Assembly: GCF_049056525.1 (NCBI RefSeq)
Contig: NZ_JBHUPT010000019.1
Span: 62,001 to 126,000, forward strand
Direction of reading: 5' to 3'
Length of the DNA stretch: 64,000 bases
Source: Leisingera coralii
GTDB lineage: Bacteria; Pseudomonadota; Alphaproteobacteria; Rhodobacterales; Rhodobacteraceae
Position 1 is the first letter of the stretch, and each line of letters begins with the position of its first letter. The notes beneath the pieces are model-generated. The model searched no databases, was not told where the DNA came from, and was given only the letters and a program-made list of their open reading frames with translations. The translations under genes were made by a program, and so were the position numbers. Below are positions 1 through 7,900 of the stretch, piece after piece.

Positions 1-1
1 C

Positions 2-379
2 CGGCTGCTGCCGGGCACCGCGCGCTCGATGCGGCGGATGGAGAAGATCACCGGCCGCAGCGATGACATGATCATCCTGCGCGGCGTCAACGTCTTCCCC
101 AGCCAGGTGGAGGAGCAGCTGCTGGCGACCGGCGGCCTGGCGCCCTACTACCAGATCGAGCTCTACAAATCCGGCCGCATGGATGCGATGCGGGTGTTTG
201 TGGAGGCCAATCCGGATGCCACCGACGAGCTCAGCAAGACCGCAGCGGCGCGGATGCTGACCAAGCGGATCAAGGATATGGTTGGCGTTTCCACCGAGAT
301 CATTGTAGGCGACCCGGGATCCGTCGAGCGCAGCCAGGGCAAGGCCAAGCGCGTCGTCGACAACCGCAGCAAGTCCTGA
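2..379 (+). CDS. paaK: Phenylacetate-CoA ligase, C-terminal part (5' end outside window)
   Basis: The frame is open from base 2 with no start, so only the last ~125 residues are present. They match the C-terminal lid domain of PaaK-type adenylate-forming ligases. The hinge and core motif GRSDDMIILRGVNVFPSQVE is at the start, followed by the conserved lid fold and a QGKAKRVVDNR tail that resembles the family's lysine-containing end. PaaK activates phenylacetate with ATP and CoA, the first step of the aerobic paa pathway. A TetR-type regulator starts 16 bases downstream in the same direction, which fits the edge of a paa cluster. In some roseobacters this pathway feeds tropodithietic acid synthesis, but nothing here tests that. 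The family call is secure; the exact substrate is inferred. Confidence 0.88.
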   Translation, partial: RLLPGTARSMRRMEKITGRSDDMIILRGVNVFPSQVEEQLLATGGLAPYYQIELYKSGRMDAMRVFVEANPDATDELSKTAAARMLTKRIKDMVGVSTEIIVGDPGSVERSQGKAKRVVDNRSKS

Positions 380-395
380 ACCGGGGAAGTGAGCC

Positions 396-992
396 TTGGC
401 CCGCACGATCGCAAAAGACCACGATGAGAAACGCGCACAGATCCTGAAGTCGGCGGCCAAGGTGTTTGCCGAATCCGGTTACGACCGCGCGTCGATGACC
501 CAGCTGGCGCGGGAATGCGGGATCTCCAAGGCGAATATCTATCACTATTACGACAGCAAGGACGCCGTTCTTTTCGGCGTCCTTGACACCTATCTGAGCG
601 AGCTGCGCGACCGGGTCTGCGAGGTGGAGCTGGACGGTTTTGGCCCGCAGGAGCGGCTGCGCCGTATCGTTTCGGAAATCCTGCTGGCCTATCAGGGCGC
701 GGATCACGAGCACCAGGTGCAACTGGGCGCGATGGGGGCGCTGCCCGAGGAGCAGCAGAAACATCTGCGCGGCTATCAGCGCGAGATGGTTCAGTTCATG
801 AGCGATGCGCTGAAGGAAGTAGCCCCCGAGGTCTTTGACGGCGACAGCGCCAAGCTGCGCGGCGCCACCATGTCTGTCTTCGGGATGCTGAACTGGTATT
901 ACATGTGGAATACCGGCGCCGGCTCCAAGGCGCGCGAGGATTACGCCCGGCTGGTCTCAGATCTGACCCTGCACGGGGTGAAGGGGCTGTAA
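396..992 (+). CDS. TetR/AcrR family transcriptional regulator (possible PaaR-type)
   Basis: A 198-residue protein of normal TetR length. The N-terminal helix-turn-helix (about residues 10-55) carries the typical signature ILKSAAKVFAESGYDRASM followed by IYHYYDSKDAVLF. The C-terminal helical domain is variable and should bind the ligand. The start is TTG at 396, with GGGGAAG about 7 bases upstream; a GTG at 389 is out of frame. It sits 16 bases after the phenylacetate-CoA ligase gene and probably shares its transcript. Phenylacetyl-CoA-responsive TetR repressors next to paa genes are known, so a paa repressor is the natural guess. The sequence alone does not prove the ligand. Confidence 0.85.
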   Translation: MARTIAKDHDEKRAQILKSAAKVFAESGYDRASMTQLARECGISKANIYHYYDSKDAVLFGVLDTYLSELRDRVCEVELDGFGPQERLRRIVSEILLAYQGADHEHQVQLGAMGALPEEQQKHLRGYQREMVQFMSDALKEVAPEVFDGDSAKLRGATMSVFGMLNWYYMWNTGAGSKAREDYARLVSDLTLHGVKGL

Positions 993-1049
993 CGGCGCTT
1001 TTGCGTTTCCGCTGTTTCGCGCTAGCTTTCTCCGCCAAGGGAGGATGCG

Positions 1050-1262
1050 ATGCAGAGACCTGAGAGCTTTAAGAGTTTCTATTACAAGAAGGTGGGCCTG
1101 GGCGAAGCCTGCGGCTGCGCCGAACGTGCCATCGACATGTATGAGTTCGACCGGACCACGGGCGGGCGGAAGGGCGCAAAAACCGGAAGGCGCCGGTTCT
1201 CCCTGAAGTCATTTGCCCTGAAATACGGGCTTTGGTCCCGGCGCAGGACACCGGCGGAATAG
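1050..1262 (+). CDS. Small hypothetical protein, basic, 70 residues
   Basis: A short ORF with a good ribosome binding site (AAGGGAGG, 1037-1044) placed before ATG at 1050, and a clear stop. The product is basic, especially its C-terminal half, with a cysteine pair GEACGCAERA near residue 25 and no membrane segment or signal peptide. I recognise no family. It lies between the TetR gene and a strong hairpin at 1273-1303. The RBS and its position support a real gene. Random ORFs of this size are common in G+C-rich DNA, so confidence is moderate. Confidence 0.5.
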   Translation: MQRPESFKSFYYKKVGLGEACGCAERAIDMYEFDRTTGGRKGAKTGRRRFSLKSFALKYGLWSRRRTPAE

Positions 1263-1272
1263 GAATGAAATC

Positions 1273-1303
1273 GCACCCGGCGGGGGAAAGTCCCGCCGGG
1301 TGC
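1273..1303. terminator. Stem-loop between convergent genes
   Basis: A 12-bp perfect stem (GCACCCGGCGGG paired with CCCGCCGGGTGC) with a 7-base loop lies between the stop of the small + strand gene and the stop of the convergent OmpA-like gene. There is no long T tract on either side, so it may need help from Rho or act mainly as a 3' stabiliser. Confidence 0.6.
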
Positions 1304-1322
1304 GGCTGTTCAGGCTAATGGA

Positions 1323-3278
1323 TCAGCCTTCGCTGCCCAGCAGCGGTGTGATCCGGCGCACGGCGACGCGGCGGTTGACGCGTTCAGCGGCCAGGGTCTG
1401 CACGGCCAGGTCGCTTTCGCCATAGCCCTGCACCACCATGTTTTCCGGCGGCACGTCGAAGTATTCGGTCAGCGCCAGCGCCACGGTTTCGGCGCGCCGG
1501 TCTGACAGCGCCAGGTTATAGGTCGCTGCGCCCACCGCATCGGTGTGGCCTTCGATCAGGAACACCTCGCCCGGGTTGCGGTCGATCAGCTCGCGCAGCG
1601 CGTTGCCCAGGGCGGCCAGCTCTTCGGCCTCCTGCGGGCGGATCACTGCGGAGCCGGTGTCGAAATTCACCGAATCCACATTGATCACCGGCACCAGGCG
1701 GCGCACTGCGTCAATGTTGCGTATTTGCGCCAGCGAGAAGCGGCGGTCCACGTCAGGCGCCTGCTGCGCGGCCAGCGCTGCGGCCAGGTCCTCAGCCGAG
1801 ACCGCGCCGGTGCTGGAGAAGGCGCGGCGGTTGTCCTGCACCTGCGGCAGTTCGTTGATGACGACCTTTTCGGCCTTTTGGGTGTCGTCGAACAGCACCA
1901 CGCTGCGGCCGTCCGGCAGAATGCGGGTGCGGCGCAGCACGCGGCCCTCGGCGGAGCGGATGGTTTCCACTTCCACCCCGTTCTCGCGGGTCACGACGGT
2001 GCGGGTGGAGCCGTCCTGGAAGCGGTAGGTTGTCACGTTCGAGCCCGGCTGGCGCAGCAGCGCGTCGTCGTCTTTCAGCACGCGGTACTGGCCGTCCTGC
2101 TCCACAATGGCGCGGTCGCCGGTGTTGGAGACAACCTTGCCGCCGTTGTTGAGCAGCGTGCCGATGGCCAGGGCGCCAAGGCCGAGCAGGGCGTTGCGCT
2201 GCTGGTCGGACAGGCCGCTGTCCTCTTCGGTGGCGGCATTGGCCTGCGGGGCAGGGGCTTCTGCCGCAGCTTGGATGTTTTCACCGGCTTTGGTCTCGAA
2301 CTCCTCGTCTGAGCTGCGCACGGTGTCTTCGGTCACCGTTTCCTCGATCACCTCAGCTTCGCCTTCGCTGCTGTCCGCGGCGGCAGCGGCAGCTGCTGCG
2401 GTCTCAGTCTCAGCTTCGGCCTGTGCGTCGGCCTGGGCCTGGCTGTCCATCTCCACCAGTTCCGGGTTGTCGGCGGCTTCGCTGACCTCGCCCTGCGACT
2501 GGGCCAGATCGGCGGCAATGGCTTCTGCAGTTGCGCCGGTGCTTTCAGCCGCGGTGTCCTCTGCGGGCTGGTCAGTTTGCACATCGGCCTGCTGTTCAGC
2601 CTGAGCGGCGTCCTGTTGTCCGGCATCAGCCTCGGGCTGCGGTTCTGCCTGGGCCTCAGTCTGCTGGTCAGCCTGGGCGTCGGTCTGCTCTTCCTGAGCT
2701 TCGGCCTGCTGTTCCAGTGCCTCTGCCAGAGCTGCGGCTTCGGCGGCAGCCTGCGTCTCAGCGTTGGCCTCTGCGCCGGCCTCAACATTGGCCTCGGCGC
2801 CTGTCTCAGCCGCGGCGGCCTCTGCGGCCTCTGCCTGCTGCTGGGTGTCCTCACCGCCTGCCGCCTGGGCTTCCGCGGCGGCCTGTGCTTGCACCTCTGC
2901 TTCGGCAGCGGCCTGTGCTTCGGCGGTGACTGCGGCTTCCGCCTCAGCCCCGGCAGTCATCTCCGCCACGCTGGCCAGCACGCTGGCGGATTGCAGTTCA
3001 GCCGGCAAATCCGCGTCAAAGGCGCCAGTGCCATAGGCCTGGCAGAACTTTGCGACCGGGCCGGTTTTTTCTTCGATTTCCGCGCCAGCGGCCAGTTTCT
3101 TCTGCCGCCTCTCAGCGCGTTTCCGGCAGCGGTCGACAAGATCGCCGATCTCGGCAGCGGTCATCTGGGTGAGGTCAATGCGCTTGTTGCCCGTGTCCTG
3201 CGACAGGGCGGGCAGCGGCGCTGCCAGCGAGACCATCACTGCCAGCGCCGTGGTCGATTTGAAAATTCCCGGTTTCAT
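1323..3278 (-). CDS. OmpA-family outer membrane/peptidoglycan-binding protein with a long Ala/Gln/Glu-rich region
   Basis: ATG at 3278 gives 651 residues. I chose it over an upstream in-frame start at 3359 because AAGGAAGG precedes it and a signal peptide (FKSTTALAVMVSLAAPLPAL) begins there. After a short conserved segment, roughly residues 100-330 are extremely low in complexity and made almost wholly of A, E, Q, D and T. The C-terminal ~130 residues form an OmpA-like domain with the peptidoglycan-binding signature EGHTDAVGAATYNLALSDRR. The domain should bind diaminopimelate in peptidoglycan, and the acidic linker would span the periplasm. The gene stands alone, downstream of the trpS terminator. 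The precise role is unknown. Confidence 0.85.
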   Translation of the reverse strand: MKPGIFKSTTALAVMVSLAAPLPALSQDTGNKRIDLTQMTAAEIGDLVDRCRKRAERRQKKLAAGAEIEEKTGPVAKFCQAYGTGAFDADLPAELQSASVLASVAEMTAGAEAEAAVTAEAQAAAEAEVQAQAAAEAQAAGGEDTQQQAEAAEAAAAETGAEANVEAGAEANAETQAAAEAAALAEALEQQAEAQEEQTDAQADQQTEAQAEPQPEADAGQQDAAQAEQQADVQTDQPAEDTAAESTGATAEAIAADLAQSQGEVSEAADNPELVEMDSQAQADAQAEAETETAAAAAAAADSSEGEAEVIEETVTEDTVRSSDEEFETKAGENIQAAAEAPAPQANAATEEDSGLSDQQRNALLGLGALAIGTLLNNGGKVVSNTGDRAIVEQDGQYRVLKDDDALLRQPGSNVTTYRFQDGSTRTVVTRENGVEVETIRSAEGRVLRRTRILPDGRSVVLFDDTQKAEKVVINELPQVQDNRRAFSSTGAVSAEDLAAALAAQQAPDVDRRFSLAQIRNIDAVRRLVPVINVDSVNFDTGSAVIRPQEAEELAALGNALRELIDRNPGEVFLIEGHTDAVGAATYNLALSDRRAETVALALTEYFDVPPENMVVQGYGESDLAVQTLAAERVNRRVAVRRITPLLGSEG

Positions 3279-3357
3279 TGCGGTTCCTTCCTTGTTCCGG
3301 CACAGGGCCGTACGGGGGTAACCGCTGAGTGGCGGAAAAGTTTCCGCGCGTCCCGGC

Positions 3358-3387
3358 AAAAAAGAAGCCGCCCCGGAGGGGGCGGCT
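3358..3387 (-). terminator. Rho-independent terminator of trpS
   Basis: On the minus strand a 9-bp G+C stem (AGCCGCCCC/GGGGCGGCT, loop of 4) is followed by TTCTTTTTT. It lies 35 bases after the trpS stop and separates trpS from the OmpA-like gene, whose start region is just downstream. Confidence 0.85.
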
Positions 3388-3422
3388 GAAATCTGGCCGT
3401 TTTCCGCCAGCGGCGTCCCGTT

Positions 3423-4451
3423 TCAGAGGCTTACGGGCGGAACCATGCCGACAATGTCATAGGTCTTGCGCAGGATCGGCGCGGTGATTTCGCGCGCACG
3501 CTCCGAACCGCGGGAGAGAATCTTGTCGATCTCGTCCTGGTTCTGCATCAGCCGAGCCATCTCGGTCGAGATCGGCGCCAGTTTCGACACCGCCAGGTCC
3601 GCCAGCATCGGCTTGAATTCCGAAAACTGCCTGCCGCCGACATCTGCCAGCACCTGTTCCACGGTCTGCTCGCTCAGGGCAGCGTAGATGTTGACCAGGT
3701 TGCGCGCTTCGGGGCGGCCTTCCAGGCCCTCGGCCTCGGACGGCAGTGCCTCGGGGTCGGTCTTGGCTTTGCGGATCTTCTTGGCGATGGCGTCGGCGTC
3801 ATCGGTCAGGTTGATGCGGGAGGCGTCGGAGGCATCCGATTTCGACATCTTCTTGGAGCCGTCGCGCAAGCTCATGACACGGGTGGCCGCGCCTTCGATC
3901 ACCGGTTCGGTTTCCGGGAAGAAATCAACACCAAAGTCGTGATTGAACTTGATAGCGATATCGCGGGTCAGCTCCAGGTGCTGCTTCTGGTCCTCGCCCA
4001 CCGGCACATGGGTGGCGTGGTAGACCAGGATGTCCGCCGCCATCAGCGCCGGGTAGGCAAACAAACCCAGCGAGGCGTTCTGCTGGTTCTTGCCGGCCTT
4101 GTCCTTCCACTGGGTCATCCGCTGCATCCAGCCCATGCGGGCGACGCAGTTGAAGATCCACGCGAGCTGTGCGTGCTCGGGCACCTGGGACTGGTTGATC
4201 AGGATCGACTGCTCCGGGTCGATGCCCGCTGCGATGAAGCCCGCGCACAGCTCCCGGGTTGATTTCATCAGGTCCTTGGGATCCTGCCAGACGGTGATCG
4301 CGTGCAGATCGACCATGCAGTAGATGGTCTCAAAGTCCTGGCCCTGCATGTCGACAAAACGCTTCATCGCGCCGAGGTAATTGCCGAGGTGCAGGTTGCC
4401 CGTGGGCTGGATGCCCGAGAACACACGCGGGGTGAAGGCGGATTCGCTCAT
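3423..4451 (-). CDS. trpS: Tryptophan--tRNA ligase
   Basis: A class Ic aminoacyl-tRNA synthetase that charges tRNA-Trp. ATG at 4451 gives 342 residues, normal for TrpRS. An upstream in-frame start at 4517 would add 22 residues without a better ribosome binding site, whereas ACGGGAG lies 7 bases before 4451. The HIGH-type motif appears as PTGNLHLGNYLG near residue 20 and the KMSKS loop as KMSKSD near residue 200. Conserved segments such as GEDQKQHLELTRDIA bind the adenylate. It is divergent from the rhomboid-like gene with ~100 bases between starts and ends in its own terminator. The call is secure. Confidence 0.97.
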   Translation of the reverse strand: MSESAFTPRVFSGIQPTGNLHLGNYLGAMKRFVDMQGQDFETIYCMVDLHAITVWQDPKDLMKSTRELCAGFIAAGIDPEQSILINQSQVPEHAQLAWIFNCVARMGWMQRMTQWKDKAGKNQQNASLGLFAYPALMAADILVYHATHVPVGEDQKQHLELTRDIAIKFNHDFGVDFFPETEPVIEGAATRVMSLRDGSKKMSKSDASDASRINLTDDADAIAKKIRKAKTDPEALPSEAEGLEGRPEARNLVNIYAALSEQTVEQVLADVGGRQFSEFKPMLADLAVSKLAPISTEMARLMQNQDEIDKILSRGSERAREITAPILRKTYDIVGMVPPVSL

Positions 4452-4552
4452 ATGGGCGTAACTCCCGTCTGGAAATAGCAACCCCGGTGGCTTACCCATG
4501 GGGCCAGGATAGGTCAACAGGCGCGGGGGATTCCGTGCCGCAAGGAGCCCGG

Positions 4553-5239
4553 ATGAGCAGCCAGCCCCACAATGCCCCCGTCAACCCTTTGCCCGCCGCC
4601 GTGGTGGCGCTGGTGCTGATCATCATGGGGATTGAGGCCGTGTTTTCGCTGGGCGCCCGCGGCATCCTGGGCGGGCCGGAGGCGATCGGCTGGCGGCTGG
4701 AGGCGATCCAGTCCTATGCGTTTTCCAGCGAGATCTTCTGGTGGATGCAGGAAAGCGGCCGCTGGCTGCCGGAGCATCTGAAGCGCTTTGTCTCCTACAC
4801 CTTCGTGCATGGCGCCTTTACCCATGCGCTGTTTGTCTGCGTCTTCGTGCTGGCGATGGGCAAGATGGTGGGCGAGGTGATGGGCGATCTGGCGATGGTC
4901 ATCATCTTTGTCCTGTCCGGCGCCGGCGGCGCGCTGGGTTATGCGCTGCTGATCAGCGGCGGCCAGCCCCTGATCGGCGGTTTCCCGGCGGTCTACGGGC
5001 TGATCGGGGCGTTCACCTTTCTGCTGTGGCGCTCGCTGGCCTCGGTCGGGGCGCAGCAGAGCCGGGCGTTTTCGCTGATTGCCTTCCTGATGGGGGCGCA
5101 GCTGCTGTTCGGGCTGCTGTTTGGCGGCCAGAAGGACTGGGTTGCGGATCTGAGCGGCTTTGCCACCGGATTCGGGCTGTCGTTTTTCCTGGCGCCGGGC
5201 GGCTGGGCCCGCATCCGAAACCGCATCCGCCACGATTGA
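4553..5239 (+). CDS. Rhomboid-fold membrane protein lacking the catalytic Ser and His (pseudoprotease)
   Basis: A 228-residue membrane protein with about six hydrophobic segments. ATG at 4553 has AAGGAG just upstream; an earlier in-frame start at 4487 lies in the trpS 5' region. The rhomboid fold shows in FVHGAFTHALFVCVFVLAMG (residues 84-103), which matches the TM2 FxHxxxxH block. In TM4 the usual GASG active-site motif reads GGFPAVYG, with Phe144 where the catalytic serine should be. In TM6 the usual AHxxG reads ADLSG, with Asp199 in place of histidine. The TM2 Asn is also missing. It is therefore unlikely to be a protease. Some inactive rhomboids bind or route membrane proteins, which would be a possible role. 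Confidence 0.8.
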   Translation: MSSQPHNAPVNPLPAAVVALVLIIMGIEAVFSLGARGILGGPEAIGWRLEAIQSYAFSSEIFWWMQESGRWLPEHLKRFVSYTFVHGAFTHALFVCVFVLAMGKMVGEVMGDLAMVIIFVLSGAGGALGYALLISGGQPLIGGFPAVYGLIGAFTFLLWRSLASVGAQQSRAFSLIAFLMGAQLLFGLLFGGQKDWVADLSGFATGFGLSFFLAPGGWARIRNRIRHD

Positions 5240-5260
5240 AGCCACCACGATTGAGACGGC

Positions 5261-5333
5261 GCGCTCCCGCCCGCTGGTGAAGCCCCTTAGGGGGCATCAC
5301 CAGCCGTTGGGCCGGGCCGCGCTGACGCGCGGC
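5261..5333 (+). repeat. Structured dispersed repeat, copy A
   Basis: This is one of three copies in the window (others near 51454 and 20584). It begins GCGCTCCCGCCC and holds a long variable hairpin (CTGGTGA 5274-5280 with TCACCAG 5297-5303, inner GCCCC/GGGGC). The core GTTGGGCCGGGC follows, and it ends with a 7-bp stem GCCGCGC-TGAC-GCGCGGC at 5316-5333. It lies between convergent genes. The remaining 5334-5480 gap holds another imperfect hairpin (5352-5383) and no gene I can support. Confidence 0.7.
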
Positions 5334-5480
5334 AGGAAGAGCTGCTGAGAAGCGCTTCAGGGGCAGGTTTGCCCTGAAGGCGCCATCGCTATTGTGTGAT
5401 TGGCCAATCCCGCCTCAAGAGTGAACCGCGCGTGCCGCGCGGCGGCTATGCCGCTCTTGACCCGGGACTGGCCGGGAGGG

Positions 5481-5678
5481 TCAGCCTTGCTTCTTCAGCG
5501 GGCAGGTGTTCAGGCCGAGGATCTGGTAGAGCGGGCAGTAGCCCATCAGGCCGGTCAGCAGCGGCACCAGGCCGATCAGCCCCCACAGGGTTTGCGGGCC
5601 GGTGAAGACCAGCGACAGCAGGATCAGGCCGAGGATGATGCGCAGGGCGCGGTCGAGAGTGCCTTCGTTGCGGGGCAT
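5481..5678 (-). CDS. DUF2892 (YgaP-like) inner membrane protein
   Basis: A 65-residue protein with a basic N-terminus containing DRALRIILGLILL, two hydrophobic segments separated by a short loop, and a Cys pair (GYCPLYQILGLNTCPLK). This is the classic DUF2892 pattern, also seen as the membrane tail of YgaP rhodaneses. AAAGGA precedes the ATG. It is downstream of a Crp/Fnr regulator on the same strand, separated by 87 bases that contain a perfect palindrome (5746-5760). DUF2892 proteins often accompany sulfur or redox genes; the function here is unknown. Confidence 0.85.
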   Translation of the reverse strand: MPRNEGTLDRALRIILGLILLSLVFTGPQTLWGLIGLVPLLTGLMGYCPLYQILGLNTCPLKKQG

Positions 5679-5745
5679 TGTTCTGTCCTTTCGAACTCAC
5701 TTGCGGAATTGCGAGTCCTTTCTAGGCCAGTTGCGGAGCCCTGTC

Positions 5746-5760
5746 GGTGACAGTGTCACC
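5746..5760. promoter_or_regulatory. Palindrome GGTGACA-G-TGTCACC upstream of the DUF2892 gene
   Basis: A perfect 7-bp inverted repeat around one central base lies 68-82 bases upstream of the DUF2892 start and 6 bases past the stop of the Crp/Fnr-type gene. It is about the size of a dimeric regulator site. It could be the operator through which the neighbouring regulator controls the DUF2892 gene, or a short 3' stem-loop. Confidence 0.45.
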
Positions 5761-5765
5761 AAAGC

Positions 5766-6353
5766 TCAGCTTTCATCCTGAGCCACCCGCTCCAGCCCGG
5801 TACGGTCGAGGATACGCAGGTGTCCGCGCTGTGTTTCCACCAAGCCAAGGCGGGCGAACTCGCGCAGGCGGCGGGTCACGAAGGCGCGGCCAGAAGCGGT
5901 TTCCGCGGCCAGCGCGTCATGGGTGATGCGGATCTCGCCGCTGGTCTGTGCCAGCCGCAGAAGCACCCGGGCGAGACGTGCATCAAAGCCGGTCAGGGCG
6001 ACATCCTCGACCAGCTGCTCGTAGTCGGCAAAGCGGCGGGCAACGGCGGTCAGGACTTCGCTGCGGAATGCCCCGTCCTCCGACATCGCCTGGCGGAACG
6101 CCGCGTGCGGGATGATCTCGCCTTCCAGCGCGGTTTCCGCCACGCCTTCCGCTGCATAGGAGCGCCCGTCGGTGAGGCAGGCAAAGGTCTGCAGGCAGAC
6201 ATCGCCCGGGCCGACGCGGTAGAGCACGACTTCGCGGCCGTTGGCGGCTGTCAGTGTGACCTTGATGCGGCCGGCAGTGAGGCGGACAAAGCCGGGGCAC
6301 TCCTGTCCCGGGCGGAACAGCACGGTGCCTGCGGCGCAGGAGAGGCGGCTCAT
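5766..6353 (-). CDS. Crp/Fnr family transcriptional regulator
   Basis: A 195-residue protein with an N-terminal cyclic-nucleotide-binding-type beta barrel (residues 10-110, including RPGQECPGFVRLTAGRIKV) and a C-terminal winged helix with the recognition segment ASGRAFVTRRLREFARLGLV. It lacks the N-terminal FNR cysteine cluster, although single cysteines occur at the start (SCAAG) and in FRPGQECPGF and GDVCLQTFACL, so a redox or metal signal is possible. Its ATG overlaps the murJ stop (ATGA), so it is translated with murJ. The DUF2892 gene follows and may be its target. The effector is unknown. Confidence 0.85.
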   Translation of the reverse strand: MSRLSCAAGTVLFRPGQECPGFVRLTAGRIKVTLTAANGREVVLYRVGPGDVCLQTFACLTDGRSYAAEGVAETALEGEIIPHAAFRQAMSEDGAFRSEVLTAVARRFADYEQLVEDVALTGFDARLARVLLRLAQTSGEIRITHDALAAETASGRAFVTRRLREFARLGLVETQRGHLRILDRTGLERVAQDES

Positions 6354-7900
6354 GCCCGTTTCCGGCGGCTGAGGGCACTGCGGAATTCCGACAGGCGGAA
6401 GGCACCAAGGGCCTGACCTGCGGTGAAGTAGACCGCGCCGCCCAGCATCACCAGGCCAAGCAGGGACAGGTAGCGCCAGTAATCCAGCGTGAACAGCCAG
6501 CCCGCCGTTTCGGCCACGGCGTAAAGCACCGCGCCCATCACGGCAGAGGCCGCCAGGATGCGCCAGGCGCGGCGGCGGAAGCGGGCGTCGAACCGGGCTT
6601 CCTCCCCCATGCCGCGGGCGCCGAGCGCCAAGAGCGCCACCATGGCCCAGCCTGCAGCGGAGGCGGCAATGGCGGGGGCGATCCAGCCTAGAACCGGCTT
6701 GAGGCCAAAAGCCAGGGCAGCGTTCACCGCCATCGCTACCAGCGCATAACGGAACGGGGTTCTGGTGTTCTCGCGGGCGAAATAGAGCGGCTGCAGCACC
6801 TTTTGCAGCATGAAGGCCGGCAGGCCCGCGCCGTAGATGGCGACGGCGATGGCGATGGCGGCCACATCCTCCGGGCCGGTGGCGCCGCGCTCATAGAGGA
6901 CCGAGACCAGCGGCAGCGGCACGGTGATGAAGGCAACCGCGGAGGGCACCGCCAGCAGCAGCGAGAACTCCCCGGCGCGCGACAGGGCGTCTTGCGAGCC
7001 TGCACCGTCGCCGGCCCGCAGGCGGCGCGACAGGGCGGGCAGCAGCACGATGCCGACGGCAATGCCCACGACCCCCAGCGGCAGTTGGTACAGGCGGTCG
7101 GCAATGAACAGCCAGCTGGCGGCCTTTTCGATGTCCGAGGCCACGTATTGCCCGACCACCAGGTTGATCTGGGTGACGCCCATGGCCAGCGCGGCGGGCA
7201 CGGCAATCCGGACCAGATCGCGCATCTCGCTGTTCCAGCGGGGCAGGCCGGGACGCAGGGAGATGCCTGCCCTGCCGGCGGCTGCCCAGACCAACGCCAG
7301 CTGGGCAACCCCGGCCACCGGGATGGTCCAGACCAGCCAGGTGATCACCTCGCCGCCCAAGAGCGCGCCTGCAGTCATGGCAGAGCAGGCAAAGATGTTG
7401 AGGAGAACCGGCGCAGCAGCGGCGGCTGCAAAGCGTCCGGTGGCGTTCAGCACCCCGGAAAACAGCGCCGCGAGCGACATGAACAGGATGTAGGGAAAGA
7501 CGATATGGCCGTATCCCACCGCCAGATCGAACCGTGCATCCCCGACAAAGCCGCCGGCCGTCAGCCAGACCAGCCCCGGCATGAACACCATGCCCAGGCC
7601 CACCAGCGCCAGCACCGCGGCGGCCAGCAGGTTGAAGGCCTGCTGGGCATAGGCCCCCGCGTCTTCGCCAGCCTCGTAGCGTTTGGCAAAGGCGGGGACA
7701 AAGGCCGCGTTGAAGGCGCCTTCGGCAAAGAACCGGCGGAACATGTTGGGCAGGCGGAAAGCGACGATAAAGGCATCCAGCACCGGCCCCGGGCCGATGA
7801 AGGCCGCGATCAGGATTTCGCGCGCAAAGCCGAGCACACGGCTGGCCAGCGTCCAGAACCCGACGGTCAGGAACCCCGAAAGCAATCTGATTGGCTTCAT
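6350..7900 (-). CDS. murJ: Lipid II flippase MurJ
   Basis: A 516-residue polytopic inner membrane protein of the MviN/MOP superfamily that flips lipid II for peptidoglycan synthesis. The N-terminus (TLASRVLGFAREILIAAFIG) and FRLPNMFRRFFAEGAFNAAF are diagnostic, and about 14 hydrophobic segments fit the family. Its ATG overlaps the glnD stop and its stop overlaps the Crp/Fnr start, both as ATGA, so glnD-murJ-regulator looks like one translationally coupled transcript. The glnD-murJ pairing is common in alphaproteobacteria. High confidence. Confidence 0.96.
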   Translation of the reverse strand: MKPIRLLSGFLTVGFWTLASRVLGFAREILIAAFIGPGPVLDAFIVAFRLPNMFRRFFAEGAFNAAFVPAFAKRYEAGEDAGAYAQQAFNLLAAAVLALVGLGMVFMPGLVWLTAGGFVGDARFDLAVGYGHIVFPYILFMSLAALFSGVLNATGRFAAAAAAPVLLNIFACSAMTAGALLGGEVITWLVWTIPVAGVAQLALVWAAAGRAGISLRPGLPRWNSEMRDLVRIAVPAALAMGVTQINLVVGQYVASDIEKAASWLFIADRLYQLPLGVVGIAVGIVLLPALSRRLRAGDGAGSQDALSRAGEFSLLLAVPSAVAFITVPLPLVSVLYERGATGPEDVAAIAIAVAIYGAGLPAFMLQKVLQPLYFARENTRTPFRYALVAMAVNAALAFGLKPVLGWIAPAIAASAAGWAMVALLALGARGMGEEARFDARFRRRAWRILAASAVMGAVLYAVAETAGWLFTLDYWRYLSLLGLVMLGGAVYFTAGQALGAFRLSEFRSALSRRKRA

